A stretch of 64,000 nucleotides of DNA from Deltaproteobacteria bacterium (GTDB lineage: Bacteria > Desulfobacterota > Binatia > Binatales > Binataceae): positions 1 to 64,000 of the forward strand of contig JAJXYF010000021.1 of NCBI GenBank assembly GCA_021780755.1, read 5' to 3'. Positions 43,118-52,711 of this stretch are shown here, piece after piece. The position numbers and the translations under genes were made by a program. The notes beneath the pieces are model-generated. The model worked only from the letters and a program-made list of their open reading frames with translations. It did not search any database and was not told the DNA's origin. Position 1 is the first letter of the stretch; every line of letters starts with the position of its first letter.

Positions 43118-46100
43118 ATGTCCAATACGTCCAATACCAGAGAACGAATCGAAATCCTCCGCAGCCTGCTCGCGAGACGCATCGTGGTGCTCGACGGCGC
43201 CACCGGCACCTCGATCCAGGGGATGAACCTGCACGCGGGCTACTTCGGCGGGCCCCATCTCGACGGTTGCAACGAAAATCTGGTCCTCACCAGTCCCGAG
43301 CGCATCAGCGAGTTGCATCGGAGTTTTCTCGAGGCCGGCGCCGATATCGTCGAGACCAACAGCTTCGGCTCGACCTCAGTCGTATTGGCGGAGTATGGCC
43401 TCGAACGGCAGGCGCGCGAACTCAACCGCGTGGCGGCGCGACTCGCGCGTATCGAGGCCGACGCCTTCAGCACCGGCGACCGCCCGCGCTTCGTCGCCGG
43501 TTCGATGGGCCCGACGACCAAGAGCATCTCGGTCACCGGCGGCATCACCTTCGACGATCTGGCCGCGTCCTACCAGGAGCAGGCCGAGGGCCTGATCGAG
43601 GGGGGCGCCGACCTGCTGCTGCTTGAGACGGTGCAGGACGCGATCAACTGCAAGGCCGGCCTGCTCGGCATCGAGCGCGCGATCGCGAGCACCGGGGTGC
43701 CCGCCGGCATCGCCGTCTCGGGCACCATCGAAACCATGGGCACGCTGCTCGCCGGCCAGGACATCGAGGCGTTCTACACCGCGATCGCCCATCACGACCT
43801 GCTGTGGATCGGGCTGAATTGCGCGACCGGCCCCGACTTCATGACCGACCACTTGCGCACGATCGCGGAGATCTCGCGCTTCGCGGTCGCCTGCGTGCCC
43901 AACGCCGGACTGCCCGACGAAGAGGGCAACTACAACGAAACGCCCGAATCGCTTTCCGCCAAGCTCGATCGCTTTGTCGCCAGCGGATGGGTCAACCTGG
44001 TCGGCGGATGCTGCGGCACAACGCCCGCCCATATTCGCGCACTCGCGCAGATGGTGGCGAGCCGCCCGCGCCGCGAAATCTCCCCGCCGCGCCGCTCCAT
44101 CGTCTCGGGCATCGAATCGCTGGTAATCGACGACGATACGCGCCCGGTGATTGTCGGCGAGCGCACCAACGTCCTCGGCAGCCGCAAATTCAAGCGCCTG
44201 ATCGGCACCGCCAAGTTCGAGGAGGCCGCCGAAATCGGCCGCCTGCAAGTGCGCCGCGGCGCCCACGTACTCGACATCTGCGTGCAGGATCCCGATCGCG
44301 ACGAACTCGCCGACATGAACGCCTTGCTCTTCACCCTGGTCAAAAAGGTGAAGGTGCCCCTGATGATCGATACCACCGACGCGCGGGTGCTCGAGGAGTC
44401 GCTCAAACGCACGCCCGGCAAGTCGATTATCAATTCGATCAATCTCGAAGACGGCGAAGAACGCTTCGCGCGCGTGGTCCCGATCGCGCGCCGCTATGGC
44501 GCCGCATTGGTCGTCGGATGTATCGACGAGGACAAGCAGCAGGCGCAGGCCGTCACGCGCGATCGCAAACTTCAGATCGCCCAGCGCTCCTACCGCCTGC
44601 TCACCGAAAAGTACGGGGTCGAGCCCGAAGACATCATCTTTGATCCGCTGGTCTTCCCGGTCGGCACCGGCGACCGCAACTACATCGGCTCGGGCGTCGA
44701 GACTATCGAGGGTATCCGCCTGATCAAGGCGGCGCTGCCGCGCGCCAAAACCATTCTCGGCGTCTCCAACGTCTCCTTCGGATTGCCCGACGCCGGCCGC
44801 GAGGTGCTCAACTCCGTGATGCTCTATCACGCGGTGCAGGCCGGCCTCGATCTCGCGATCGTCAACTCGGAGAAGCTCGAACGCTACCCCTCGATCCCCG
44901 AAGAGGAGCGCCGCCTCGCCGAGGACCTGATCTGGTGGCGCGGCGACGATCCGATCGCCGCCTTCGCCGCCTACTTCCGCGCCCGCAAAGCCAAACCCAC
45001 GCGCGAGGATCGCAAGGCCCTGCCGCTCGACGAACGGCTCGCCCTCTACATCCTGGAGGGTTCGCGCGACGGCCTCATCGACGACCTCGAAGAAGCGCTC
45101 AAAGCCCGCAAGCCGCTCGAAATCATCAACGGCCCGTTGATGAAGGGGATGGACGAGGTCGGCCGCCTCTTCAACGCCAATCAGATGATCGTCGCCGAAG
45201 TGCTCCAGTCGGCCGAAGCGATGAAGGCCGCGGTCGCCCATCTCGAACCGCACATGGACAAGGCCGACGGCCTCAACAAGGGCACCATCCTGCTCGCGAC
45301 CGTCAAGGGCGACGTTCACGATATCGGCAAGAACCTCGTCGATATCATCCTGACCAACAACGGCTACCGCGTCGTCAACCTCGGCATCAAGGTGCCGCCG
45401 GAGGAGTTGATCAAGGCCTGGCAGCAGCATCAGCCGCAGGCAATCGGGCTGTCGGGCCTGCTGGTCAAGTCCGCGCAGATGATGGTGACGACGGCGCAGG
45501 ACCTGAAAACCGCAGGCGTCCGATGTCCCATCCTGGTCGGCGGCGCCGCGCTCTCCGCGCGCTTCACCCGGATCAAGATTGCGCCCGAGTATGATGGCGT
45601 CGTCGCCTATGCCAACGACGCGATGGAAGGGCTCGACCTCGCCAACCAGCTGATGGACGCGCAGCGGCGCGAGGCGTTGACGGTCGCGCTCGCCGAGCAG
45701 ACCCGCAAGCTCCAGAATGCGGCCGCCCGCGCGGTCGAAGCCAAGGCGCGTCCGGCCCGGCGCGGCCCCGCCATCAGTTACGACGGACCGATTCCCGAAC
45801 CGCCCGACCTCAAGCTGCACCTGCTGCGCGACTACCGCCTCGAAGAGATCTTCCGCTACATCAACCCGGTGATGCTCTTCACGCGCCATCTCGGCTTCAA
45901 GAATTTCGCCACCGCGATCGCCGCCGGCGATCCCAAGGCACTCGAACTCCAAAGCGTCGTCGATACCGTCGAAGACGAAATTCTCGCGCGCCCCGACATC
46001 ACCGCGAGCGCCGCCTACCGATTTTTTCCGGCGCATTCCGACGGCGATCGCGCTTTGATGGTCTATGCAGCCGACGGCAAACGCGTGCTCGAATCCTTTA

Positions 46101-46651
46101 CCTTCGGCCGCCAGACCGACGACCCGGGGCTATGCCTGGCCGACTACGTCACGCCCGCCTCATCAGGCCGTACCGACTACATCGCGATGATGGTGACGAC
46201 GATCGGCGAAGGCGTACGCGCGCTGGCCGAGGAATGGAAAAATCAGGGCGAGTACCTGCGATCGCACGTGCTGCAAATTCTCGCGCTCGAAGGGGCGGAA
46301 GCGTTCGCTGAACTGCTCCACCAGAAGATTCGCCAGATGTGGGGGTTCGGCGATCCGCCGACCATCACGCACAAGGATCTGTTCCAGGCGCACTATCACG
46401 GCAAGCGCTTCTCGTTCGGCTATCCGGCCTGCCCCCGGCTCGAAGATCAGGCCCAGCTTTTCCGTTTGCTCGAACTCGAACATAACGGACTCGCCGTGCG
46501 CCTGACCGAAGGCTACATGATGGATCCCGAAAGCTCGGTCAGCGCGCTGATCTTCCACAACCCGCTGGCCAAATATTTCGCGCTGTCGGCTTCCGATATC
46601 GAGGCGCTCGAACGCGAACTAAACGGCACCCCGCAAGCCGCCGCCAGCTAA
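43118..46651 (+). CDS. metH: Cobalamin-dependent methionine synthase
   Basis: An 1177-residue MetH with all four modules, transferring methyl from methyltetrahydrofolate via cobalamin to homocysteine. The homocysteine/zinc barrel (about 1-325) holds GLNCATGP and VGGCCGTTPAHI with the zinc cysteines. The pterin domain (about 340-600) opens VGERTNVLGSRKFKRL. The B12 module carries the axial-histidine motif GDVHDIGKN (about residues 731-739), and the activation domain (about 880-1177) has KRFSFGYPACPRLEDQ for AdoMet. I use the ATG rather than a GTG seven codons earlier. It is monocistronic, flanked by repeat elements C and D. Confidence 0.97.
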   Translation: MSNTSNTRERIEILRSLLARRIVVLDGATGTSIQGMNLHAGYFGGPHLDGCNENLVLTSPERISELHRSFLEAGADIVETNSFGSTSVVLAEYGLERQARELNRVAARLARIEADAFSTGDRPRFVAGSMGPTTKSISVTGGITFDDLAASYQEQAEGLIEGGADLLLLETVQDAINCKAGLLGIERAIASTGVPAGIAVSGTIETMGTLLAGQDIEAFYTAIAHHDLLWIGLNCATGPDFMTDHLRTIAEISRFAVACVPNAGLPDEEGNYNETPESLSAKLDRFVASGWVNLVGGCCGTTPAHIRALAQMVASRPRREISPPRRSIVSGIESLVIDDDTRPVIVGERTNVLGSRKFKRLIGTAKFEEAAEIGRLQVRRGAHVLDICVQDPDRDELADMNALLFTLVKKVKVPLMIDTTDARVLEESLKRTPGKSIINSINLEDGEERFARVVPIARRYGAALVVGCIDEDKQQAQAVTRDRKLQIAQRSYRLLTEKYGVEPEDIIFDPLVFPVGTGDRNYIGSGVETIEGIRLIKAALPRAKTILGVSNVSFGLPDAGREVLNSVMLYHAVQAGLDLAIVNSEKLERYPSIPEEERRLAEDLIWWRGDDPIAAFAAYFRARKAKPTREDRKALPLDERLALYILEGSRDGLIDDLEEALKARKPLEIINGPLMKGMDEVGRLFNANQMIVAEVLQSAEAMKAAVAHLEPHMDKADGLNKGTILLATVKGDVHDIGKNLVDIILTNNGYRVVNLGIKVPPEELIKAWQQHQPQAIGLSGLLVKSAQMMVTTAQDLKTAGVRCPILVGGAALSARFTRIKIAPEYDGVVAYANDAMEGLDLANQLMDAQRREALTVALAEQTRKLQNAAARAVEAKARPARRGPAISYDGPIPEPPDLKLHLLRDYRLEEIFRYINPVMLFTRHLGFKNFATAIAAGDPKALELQSVVDTVEDEILARPDITASAAYRFFPAHSDGDRALMVYAADGKRVLESFTFGRQTDDPGLCLADYVTPASSGRTDYIAMMVTTIGEGVRALAEEWKNQGEYLRSHVLQILALEGAEAFAELLHQKIRQMWGFGDPPTITHKDLFQAHYHGKRFSFGYPACPRLEDQAQLFRLLELEHNGLAVRLTEGYMMDPESSVSALIFHNPLAKYFALSASDIEALERELNGTPQAAAS

Positions 46652-46683
46652 GCCACCCCGCCCAGAACCTGAGAGTGGGGAGA

Positions 46684-46903
46684 GTTGGTGAAGAACTCAA
46701 AACTTATAGTTTTCTGAAACCTCACAAGGTTTCAGGCTTCCCTTTTGTAAGATGCGGGCTTCGCCCTGTGATAACCCTCGTCATGGATTGACGCTCGCGA
46801 CGCTCGGGTCAGGTGGCTAAGCCGCGGCTGGATCGTTGCCGCGGAGATGCGGAAGCGCTTGTGAGGTTTCAGAAAGAATTACAATTCGAGCTCTTGAACA
46901 ACT
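46684..46903. repeat. Full-length repeat element D with about 45-bp terminal inverted repeats
   Basis: About 220 bases. Left end GTTGGTGAAGAACTCAAAAC...CTGAAACCTCACAAG; the right end reverse-complemented is GTTGTTCAAGAGCTCGAATT...CTGAAACCTCACAAG. About three quarters of 45 positions agree, including an exact CTGAAACCTCACAAG. Inside is the shared block (CATGGATTGACGCTCGCGAC) plus TAAGATGCGGGCTTCGCCCT. It lies between metH and gmd, ending 21 bases beyond the gmd stop. Confidence 0.82.
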
Positions 46904-46923
46904 GGCCCACGCGCTGTGGCCGA

Positions 46924-47937
46924 CTAGCCGAGGCTGCGCTTTTCGCGCTCGGCTAATTCGAGGTCAGCATCGACCATCATCTCGGCCAACTGCTTGAACT
47001 TGACCCGCGGTTCCCAGCCGAGCACGCGCCTGGCCTTGGAATAATCGCCAATCAGGATGTCCACTTCGGCCGGCCGCATGAAGCGCGAATCAAACTCGAC
47101 GTGACGCTGGGTGTCGAGTTTGAGCCGATCGAATACGACGTCGAGAAACTCGCGCACCGAATGGGTCTCGCCGGTCGCGATCACGTAGTCGTCCGGCCGC
47201 TCCTGCTGCAGCATCCGCCACATCGCCTCGACGTAGTCGCCCGCAAAACCCCAGTCGCGCTTGGCGTCGAGATTGCCGAGCGTCAACTTGTCCTGCAGTC
47301 CGAGCTTGATCCGGGTGGCGCTGCGCGTGATCTTGCGCGTGACGAAATTCTCGCCGCGGCGCGGCGATTCGTGGTTGAACAGGATTCCGTTGGCGGCGAA
47401 CAGCCCGTAGGCCTCGCGATAATTCACGGTCTGCCAATGGGCGTAACATTTGGCGCAGGCGTAGGGACTGCGCGGATGGAACGGGGTGGTCTCGCGCTGC
47501 GGAATCTCGGCGACCTCGCCGAACATCTCTGACGACCCCGCCTGGTAGTAGCGCACCGCGCGCCGGCTGCGATTGATGTGATCGCGAATAGCCTCGAGCA
47601 AGCGCAGCGCCCCGACCCCGACCACATCGGCTGTGTACTCGGGCTGGTCGAACGAAATCCTCACATGCGATTGGGCCGCGAGATTGTACACCTCGTCCGG
47701 CTGCACCTGCTCGATTATCCGCCGCAGCCCGGTGGCGTCGCCGAGGTCCCCATAATGTAATCGCAGCGGCGAGTCGTTGGCGCCGAAGCCCTGGTGCAGA
47801 TGGTCGATGCGGCCGGTCGTAAAGGTCGAGCTGCGCCGCACGATTCCGTGAACGTCGTAGCCTTTGCTCAGCAGCAGTTCAGCGAGGTAGGAACCGTCCT
47901 GTCCGGTGACGCCGGTAATCAACGCGACTTTCGTCAT
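46924..47937 (-). CDS. gmd: GDP-mannose 4,6-dehydratase
   Basis: A 337-residue extended SDR enzyme converting GDP-D-mannose to GDP-4-keto-6-deoxymannose. The NAD(P) motif is [19 protein letters not shown], followed by the Gmd-specific [17 protein letters not shown]. The catalytic Tyr-Lys is in [12 protein letters not shown] and the substrate loop in [28 protein letters not shown]. The usual next enzyme (GDP-fucose synthase or GDP-rhamnose reductase) is not in the window. Its ATG overlaps the cupin gene's stop by one base. It is the last gene of the polysaccharide set. Confidence 0.96.
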   Translation of the reverse strand: MTKVALITGVTGQDGSYLAELLLSKGYDVHGIVRRSSTFTTGRIDHLHQGFGANDSPLRLHYGDLGDATGLRRIIEQVQPDEVYNLAAQSHVRISFDQPEYTADVVGVGALRLLEAIRDHINRSRRAVRYYQAGSSEMFGEVAEIPQRETTPFHPRSPYACAKCYAHWQTVNYREAYGLFAANGILFNHESPRRGENFVTRKITRSATRIKLGLQDKLTLGNLDAKRDWGFAGDYVEAMWRMLQQERPDDYVIATGETHSVREFLDVVFDRLKLDTQRHVEFDSRFMRPAEVDILIGDYSKARRVLGWEPRVKFKQLAEMMVDADLELAEREKRSLG

Positions 47938-48299
47938 CAGTCGCCGCGCACCAGCCGGTGTGAATCGCTGTCGAAATGCTGGGTCGAAAATTCGTAAAGC
48001 TCAGCGTCCTCGAGCGCTTCCATCTGATGGACCAGGCCGACCGGGATGTCCATGCATTGACCGGCCTCGAGGATGAATTCCTCGATCGTCTCGGCTTCCG
48101 GCGTCTCCTTTATTCGCACCACCAGCCGCCCCGCGCGCAGATAAAAGGATTCCGATTTGATCTTGTGATAATGTAGCGAGAGCTTCTTGCCCTTGACGAT
48201 TTCAAGAATTTTGCCGCAGTACAAATCGCCATTGGCGATCCAGACCTCGCGGCCCCATCCTTTCGGCACTATCCGCACCGGCTCACGCACTCTGCTCAT
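47937..48299 (-). CDS. Cupin, phosphomannose isomerase C-terminal-like
   Basis: A 120-residue single cupin domain. Metal ligands are in [25 protein letters not shown] (HxH and E) and the second motif in [18 protein letters not shown]. It is closest in form to the mannose-6-phosphate isomerase/cupin proteins of sugar-nucleotide clusters, opening [14 protein letters not shown] use the ATG preceded by GAGAGGG; the frame extends 34 codons upstream without support. The TGATG overlap with gmd shows coupling, which supports a role in GDP-mannose-derived sugar supply. Confidence 0.85.
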   Translation of the reverse strand: MSRVREPVRIVPKGWGREVWIANGDLYCGKILEIVKGKKLSLHYHKIKSESFYLRAGRLVVRIKETPEAETIEEFILEAGQCMDIPVGLVHQMEALEDAELYEFSTQHFDSDSHRLVRGD

Positions 48300-48427
48300 C
48301 GTTTTAGATTCCCTCTCTGCAGCCCGCTTCACTGACCCCTTTGATGTGATCGCTCGCGCATTCGGTTTTCGCACTGCTCGACGACCTACCCGAGCTTCCA
48401 CGCAAAACCGTACCTAAATGCCACGGG

Positions 48428-50275
48428 TCACGCCACCACTCTTCCGCTGGCGGCCGTCCTGCCGGCTATGATTGGCTTCGCCCGCTCGACCGCCTCTGCG
48501 GCTGGGACCACCTCGTTCAAGCGAATCGTGAAGCGGCGCACGCTCAACCGATGGCCGCCGGCAAATTGCCGCAGTTGCTCCATGCGATCGCCCGTAATCG
48601 CCTCGGCCGCCACCAGCACCTGGCTGAAGCGACGCGTCTGGTAGATGCGCTCGAGGTCCGCGAGCGTGCCGAGCACGCGACGCCCATGCACCAGCTTGCC
48701 CTGCGTGAAACTGTCGTCATCGACAAATCCGACCAGCTTGAGGCGCTGCCCGCGATACGACGTCAGGTAGCGCGCCGCCGCTTCCGCCAGCTCTCCCGCC
48801 CCGACGATCAGGACCCGCTCGTCGGGCAAGGCCAGCAGCCCGACGCCTCTGCGCAGCGCGCGAAACGACATCCGGCTGGCGACCAGCAGGTTTAGCAACA
48901 GGATTACGTAAAGCACCGCGATCGAGCCGGACATCTCAAGCGGAACGACCAGCGAGGTCAGCACGACGAAAATACCCGCGAGCACTGATCCGTTGGCGAA
49001 CCTGATCACGTCCGAGACGCTGGCATAACGCCAGATCCCGCGATAAATCCCCGCTATCAGGAACGACGCATAGGTCGCCACCATCACCAGCGGCAGACTA
49101 CTGATAAAGCTCGCCATCAGGGGGTCGTTGATTTTGAAATCGAGGCGAATCAGGAACGCCCCGAAATACGCCGCCGGTATCAACGCCAGATCGAGCGCCG
49201 CTTCGGCCATCCGGCGCTTATAGCTGAAAGTCAAAATAAACCGGGCGGGCCCCCGCAGATTATCGTACGCGACGCCCGGCGAGTTCACGTCGAAGGTCAG
49301 ATCGATCATGAACAGGCCAATCACGCCGAACGCCGCGATTATTATCGGCAGCGTCGCCAACAGATACTGATGAGGCAGGCGCGTCAGCACCACCGCGCAC
49401 GCCGCCGTCAGCGCCGCGAGGCTCCACACCAGCGCGACCGCGCGTCGATCCGATAGCCCCAGCGAAAGTAACCGATGATGCGAATGGTCCAGGCCGCGGC
49501 GCGACAGCGGCGTCCCCGTCGCCATCCGGCTCACGCTCACGATCGCCGTGTCGAGCAGCGGCACCAGCATGATCAGGATCGGTACGACATAGCGCGGCAG
49601 CCGCGAATTTCCCGCCAGGTTCCCCGCATGCAGCGCCATCGCCCCCAGCAGCAGCCCCAGCGGCAGCGCCCCGCTGTCGCCCATAAAAATCGACGCGGGA
49701 TGCCGATTGTAGATCAGGAAGCCGGCCAGCGCGCCGGCCACGATCAGCGCCTGACCCGCCGCCCTGGCGTCCCCGTGCAGAAGCGATATCGCCGCGGCGC
49801 CGGCCGCCACGATTATCCCGACCCCGGCCGCCAGCCCGTCGAGTCCATCGATCAGGTTGAACGCGTTGACCGTCGAGAGCAGGAAGAATCCAGCAAGGCC
49901 CGCGTTCACCAGGGGCCACGGCGCCAGTCGCATCCGCGGCCCGATCGCCAGCACCATCAGCACCACGACGATCTGGAGCATGAGCTTCCAGCGTGCCCGC
50001 AGCACGTAGGCGTCATCGACCAGTCCGACCACAAACAGCGCCGCGGTTCCGAGCAGCATCCATAGCGGCAACACGCGGCCCACCGCCATCGCGGCCAGGA
50101 TCGCGACGATTATCGCGGCCCCGCCCATCAAGGGCGTCCGTTCCTTATGCTGCGCCTCGGTGTACGGCGCCGAAAGGATTCCCAGCCACCGCGCAATCCC
50201 TTTCGCCAACGGCATCGTCAGCGCCGCCAGGGCGAACGCGATAAGCGGCATCGCGGCCAGTTTCACCATCGGCAT
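48428..50275 (-). CDS. WecA/MraY-like sugar-1-P transferase fused to FlaA1/CapD N-terminal region
   Basis: A 615-residue fusion. Residues about 1-330 are a polyprenyl-phosphate HexNAc-1-P transferase: GLVDDAYVLRARWK (Mg-binding DD), NAFNLIDGLDGLAAG, HPASIFMGDSG and LDHSHHRLLSLGL (HIHH-like). Residues about 345-480 add four more helices (LDLALIPAAYFGAFLIRLDF), and 490-600 form a Rossmann domain (VLIVGAGELAEAAARYL...LVGFVDDD), together the N-terminal half of FlaA1/CapD-type sugar epimerases. The catalytic SDR domain is missing. I use the first ATG, five codons into a TTG-started frame. It primes lipid-linked glycan synthesis in this cluster. Confidence 0.88.
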   Translation of the reverse strand: MPMVKLAAMPLIAFALAALTMPLAKGIARWLGILSAPYTEAQHKERTPLMGGAAIIVAILAAMAVGRVLPLWMLLGTAALFVVGLVDDAYVLRARWKLMLQIVVVLMVLAIGPRMRLAPWPLVNAGLAGFFLLSTVNAFNLIDGLDGLAAGVGIIVAAGAAAISLLHGDARAAGQALIVAGALAGFLIYNRHPASIFMGDSGALPLGLLLGAMALHAGNLAGNSRLPRYVVPILIMLVPLLDTAIVSVSRMATGTPLSRRGLDHSHHRLLSLGLSDRRAVALVWSLAALTAACAVVLTRLPHQYLLATLPIIIAAFGVIGLFMIDLTFDVNSPGVAYDNLRGPARFILTFSYKRRMAEAALDLALIPAAYFGAFLIRLDFKINDPLMASFISSLPLVMVATYASFLIAGIYRGIWRYASVSDVIRFANGSVLAGIFVVLTSLVVPLEMSGSIAVLYVILLLNLLVASRMSFRALRRGVGLLALPDERVLIVGAGELAEAAARYLTSYRGQRLKLVGFVDDDSFTQGKLVHGRRVLGTLADLERIYQTRRFSQVLVAAEAITGDRMEQLRQFAGGHRLSVRRFTIRLNEVVPAAEAVERAKPIIAGRTAASGRVVA

Positions 50276-50569
50276 CGAGGATAAACTCAACCTGGAGGGA
50301 TACCGCCGTGGCAGAGTCTCTGATGAGAAAGTCTAGTAATCATAACGCTACATAAACTCTGTACGAGCTTTATAGTGAGTGCAAGAGCTTCGTCAGTTTA
50401 TTTGTGCATCATAGATTAGCCGTGAATCTCTGTCATCTGGTTAAGTTGCCCCTGAATTATCCCTGATTACTCAGGTTGGGATGTTTGGCGAGTCAGATTC
50501 GCTTGAATCTGGCGACCGGGCCCGCGGTTTTGCGATTTGGATCAGGGAGCGGCGCAGGGCGCGCCGTTT

Positions 50570-51772
50570 TCAGTTTCGCGACGCCGACCGCTCGGCGCCC
50601 GGTATCGATTCGTTCAAGTTGGCGGAGGTTCCGAGGATCGGCGCGCCGCGCAGGATCACCGCATACGCGTTGCAGACTTCGCGCGCCACCGTGTCCCACG
50701 AAAATTCCGCCGACATCCATTCGCGCCCGCGCTGGCCCATTTCCTCCAGCGGTTTCGTGCGCAACTGCCCAATCGCCTGGGCAATCGACGCCGGGTCGTT
50801 ATCGATCGATAGCCCGCAACCCTGCTCAGCCAATCGCGCCCACGGAGTGTTGCCGCTGGCGATTACCGGCACTCCGAAGGCGAGACCCTCAGCGACCACG
50901 GTGGCGAAGCTAGCGACGTGCGACGGCACCAGCAGCAGATCGAGCCCCTCGAAGAATGCGCGCTTGGCGGCGCCATGCACTTCGCCCGCCAACCGCACCG
51001 CACCGGCTATTTCCAGCCGCGCAATCTTGCGCATCAGCGAGCGAGTATAGCGCGCGCGCCCGGCGCCCGCGATAACCAGCGAGTAAGCCACGCCCTGGTC
51101 CTTTAGAATGCGGCACGCTTCGAGCAGGTTCTCGATCCCCTTCTTCGGATGGAGCCGGCCGATATAGCCCAGCCGCAGCGTCCCGTCTGACGCCATACGG
51201 TTGACTGCCGCGGGAATCCGCACGGCGTTCGGAATCACGATCACCGAGAAGTTCGGAAAGCGCCGCACGCTTTCCGCCCGTTCGGCCTCGGACGTGAGCA
51301 GTATCGTCGTCGCGCGCGGCGCCGCGAGGCGACAGGCCAATTCCCAGATGCGCTTCAACGCGTGTCCGCGACTCCCGCTCCAACGCTGCAAGGCCCCTCG
51401 CGGCGACCAGACGACCGGCTTGTCGAGCAGCCGGCACGCCAGCAGCGTCGGAATTGTCGTAAACGAATAGACCCCCGTCAGATGCACCACGTCGGCGCGC
51501 CGCACTTCAAACGGCAACCGCACCAGCAAGCCCGGCGACAACGCCAGCCGCGCGACCCGCCCCATATATGTCACCTCGAAGCCCGCCGCCACCGCGACTT
51601 CCTTGCCGGGCTGCACGTCGAGGACTTTGCGCGCTCCGTTAGCGTTGGTCGTGAGCACCCGCACTTCGCATCCGACGCGCGCGAGGTTCAGGCAGAGACG
51701 GTAGAGCGATTCCACCGGTCCCCCGTAACTATGGGCCGGCATGAAGTAAGGGCTGATGTGCAGAATCTTCAA
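50570..51772 (-). CDS. Glycosyltransferase family 4
   Basis: A 400-residue GT-B glycosyltransferase. The N-terminal domain starts KILHISPYFMPAHSYGGPVESLYRL, the GT4 acceptor-side loop; the C-terminal domain has LRLGYIGRLHPKKGIENLLEA and SHVASFATVVAEGLAFGVPVIAS, the E-x7-E nucleotide-sugar motif. It is cytosolic. The start codon is TTG. It lies between the NusG-like gene and the WecA-like fusion on the same strand, so it probably elongates the glycan those genes initiate. Confidence 0.93.
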   Translation of the reverse strand: MKILHISPYFMPAHSYGGPVESLYRLCLNLARVGCEVRVLTTNANGARKVLDVQPGKEVAVAAGFEVTYMGRVARLALSPGLLVRLPFEVRRADVVHLTGVYSFTTIPTLLACRLLDKPVVWSPRGALQRWSGSRGHALKRIWELACRLAAPRATTILLTSEAERAESVRRFPNFSVIVIPNAVRIPAAVNRMASDGTLRLGYIGRLHPKKGIENLLEACRILKDQGVAYSLVIAGAGRARYTRSLMRKIARLEIAGAVRLAGEVHGAAKRAFFEGLDLLLVPSHVASFATVVAEGLAFGVPVIASGNTPWARLAEQGCGLSIDNDPASIAQAIGQLRTKPLEEMGQRGREWMSAEFSWDTVAREVCNAYAVILRGAPILGTSANLNESIPGAERSASRN

Positions 51773-52036
51773 AGGTTACCGAAAGCTTTCCGTTTCCGGA
51801 TTGTTACCCTCCAATGCTTAGTCTTCTCGCCGCGCCTTTTGCAATAGCGATTTCGGCACGAATCGCCTTATTCATTTATAATTGTGCGGATTGCCTCATT
51901 GGGTCTCTTTTCAGGAATCTCCGGGCAAAGAGTCGCTTAGCCGGACTTACCAACGATGTGTGTGAGAATTTAGCGAACGGTGGGCTTCAAAACGGTCGAT
52001 TGGCCGATCGCCCGGATTCGGTCAAATCGCCGCGGG

Positions 52037-52543
52037 TTACGAAAACCGCGTCACCGCCGAGGCCGGCAGCACTACCCGCAGGCCTTTGGCGTCGATCGCG
52101 CTGAGCAGAATCGCGATTCGCTCGGCCCCCGAAAGGTAACGCTCGAAGATCGCCTCGAAGCCACGAAACGGCCCCTCGACGACGCGCACGCGTTCGCCGT
52201 TATCGAACTCTTTCTCTTCGATCTTGACGACCCCGTTGACGCCCCGCCGCCGGATTTCTTCAACCACCCCTGACGGTACCGCGATCGGATCGTTGCCGGC
52301 CGAGACCAGCCCCTGCACACCCGGCAGGTAGCGCACGTCAAAGTAATTTTTCTGCGGATCGAGACGTGCGAACAGGTAGCCCGGAAACAACGGCACGATC
52401 GACCACGTCAGCTTGCCCCAGCGCGGCGTGCGCGCCTCCAGCAAGGGCAAAAATACCTCCGGCAGTTGCGCCGTCAGTTGATCACGCACCCAGCGCTCCT
52501 TGCCGGTCTTGGTCCGCACCAGATACCAGTCCACGTCAGTCAC
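52037..52543 (-). CDS. NusG/RfaH/UpxY-like transcription antiterminator
   Basis: A 168-residue NusG paralogue. NGN domain: WYLVRTKTGKERWVRDQL and VPLFPGYLFARLDPQ; C-terminal KOW domain: DNGERVRVVEGPFRGFEAIFERYLSGAERIAILLSAI. Short NusG-like proteins such as RfaH and UpxY bind RNA polymerase at one operon and let it read long polysaccharide genes. It is the first gene of the set that continues with GT4, WecA-like fusion, cupin and gmd on the same strand. The start codon is GTG. Confidence 0.92.
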   Translation of the reverse strand: MTDVDWYLVRTKTGKERWVRDQLTAQLPEVFLPLLEARTPRWGKLTWSIVPLFPGYLFARLDPQKNYFDVRYLPGVQGLVSAGNDPIAVPSGVVEEIRRRGVNGVVKIEEKEFDNGERVRVVEGPFRGFEAIFERYLSGAERIAILLSAIDAKGLRVVLPASAVTRFS

Positions 52544-52711
52544 CCCCGCTCAGCCGCAACGTCCAGGCCGCGCAGTTTCCAACGGCCCTCCGTACGGCGT
52601 GACCCATCTCGATGATCGCCTCTGCTGAATAATTAACTGTGCATCGCGATACGCCGGGAGTCAATTACGCAATTGCGCATGGATCGCCCAAGCAACGCGG
52701 TCGCGCAGCGC

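Noticed and set aside
43376..46036. An 886-codon open frame on the minus strand
   Set aside because: It lies entirely opposite metH, has an Arg/Asp/Gly-rich composition and no domain. Long antisense frames are expected in high-GC genes.
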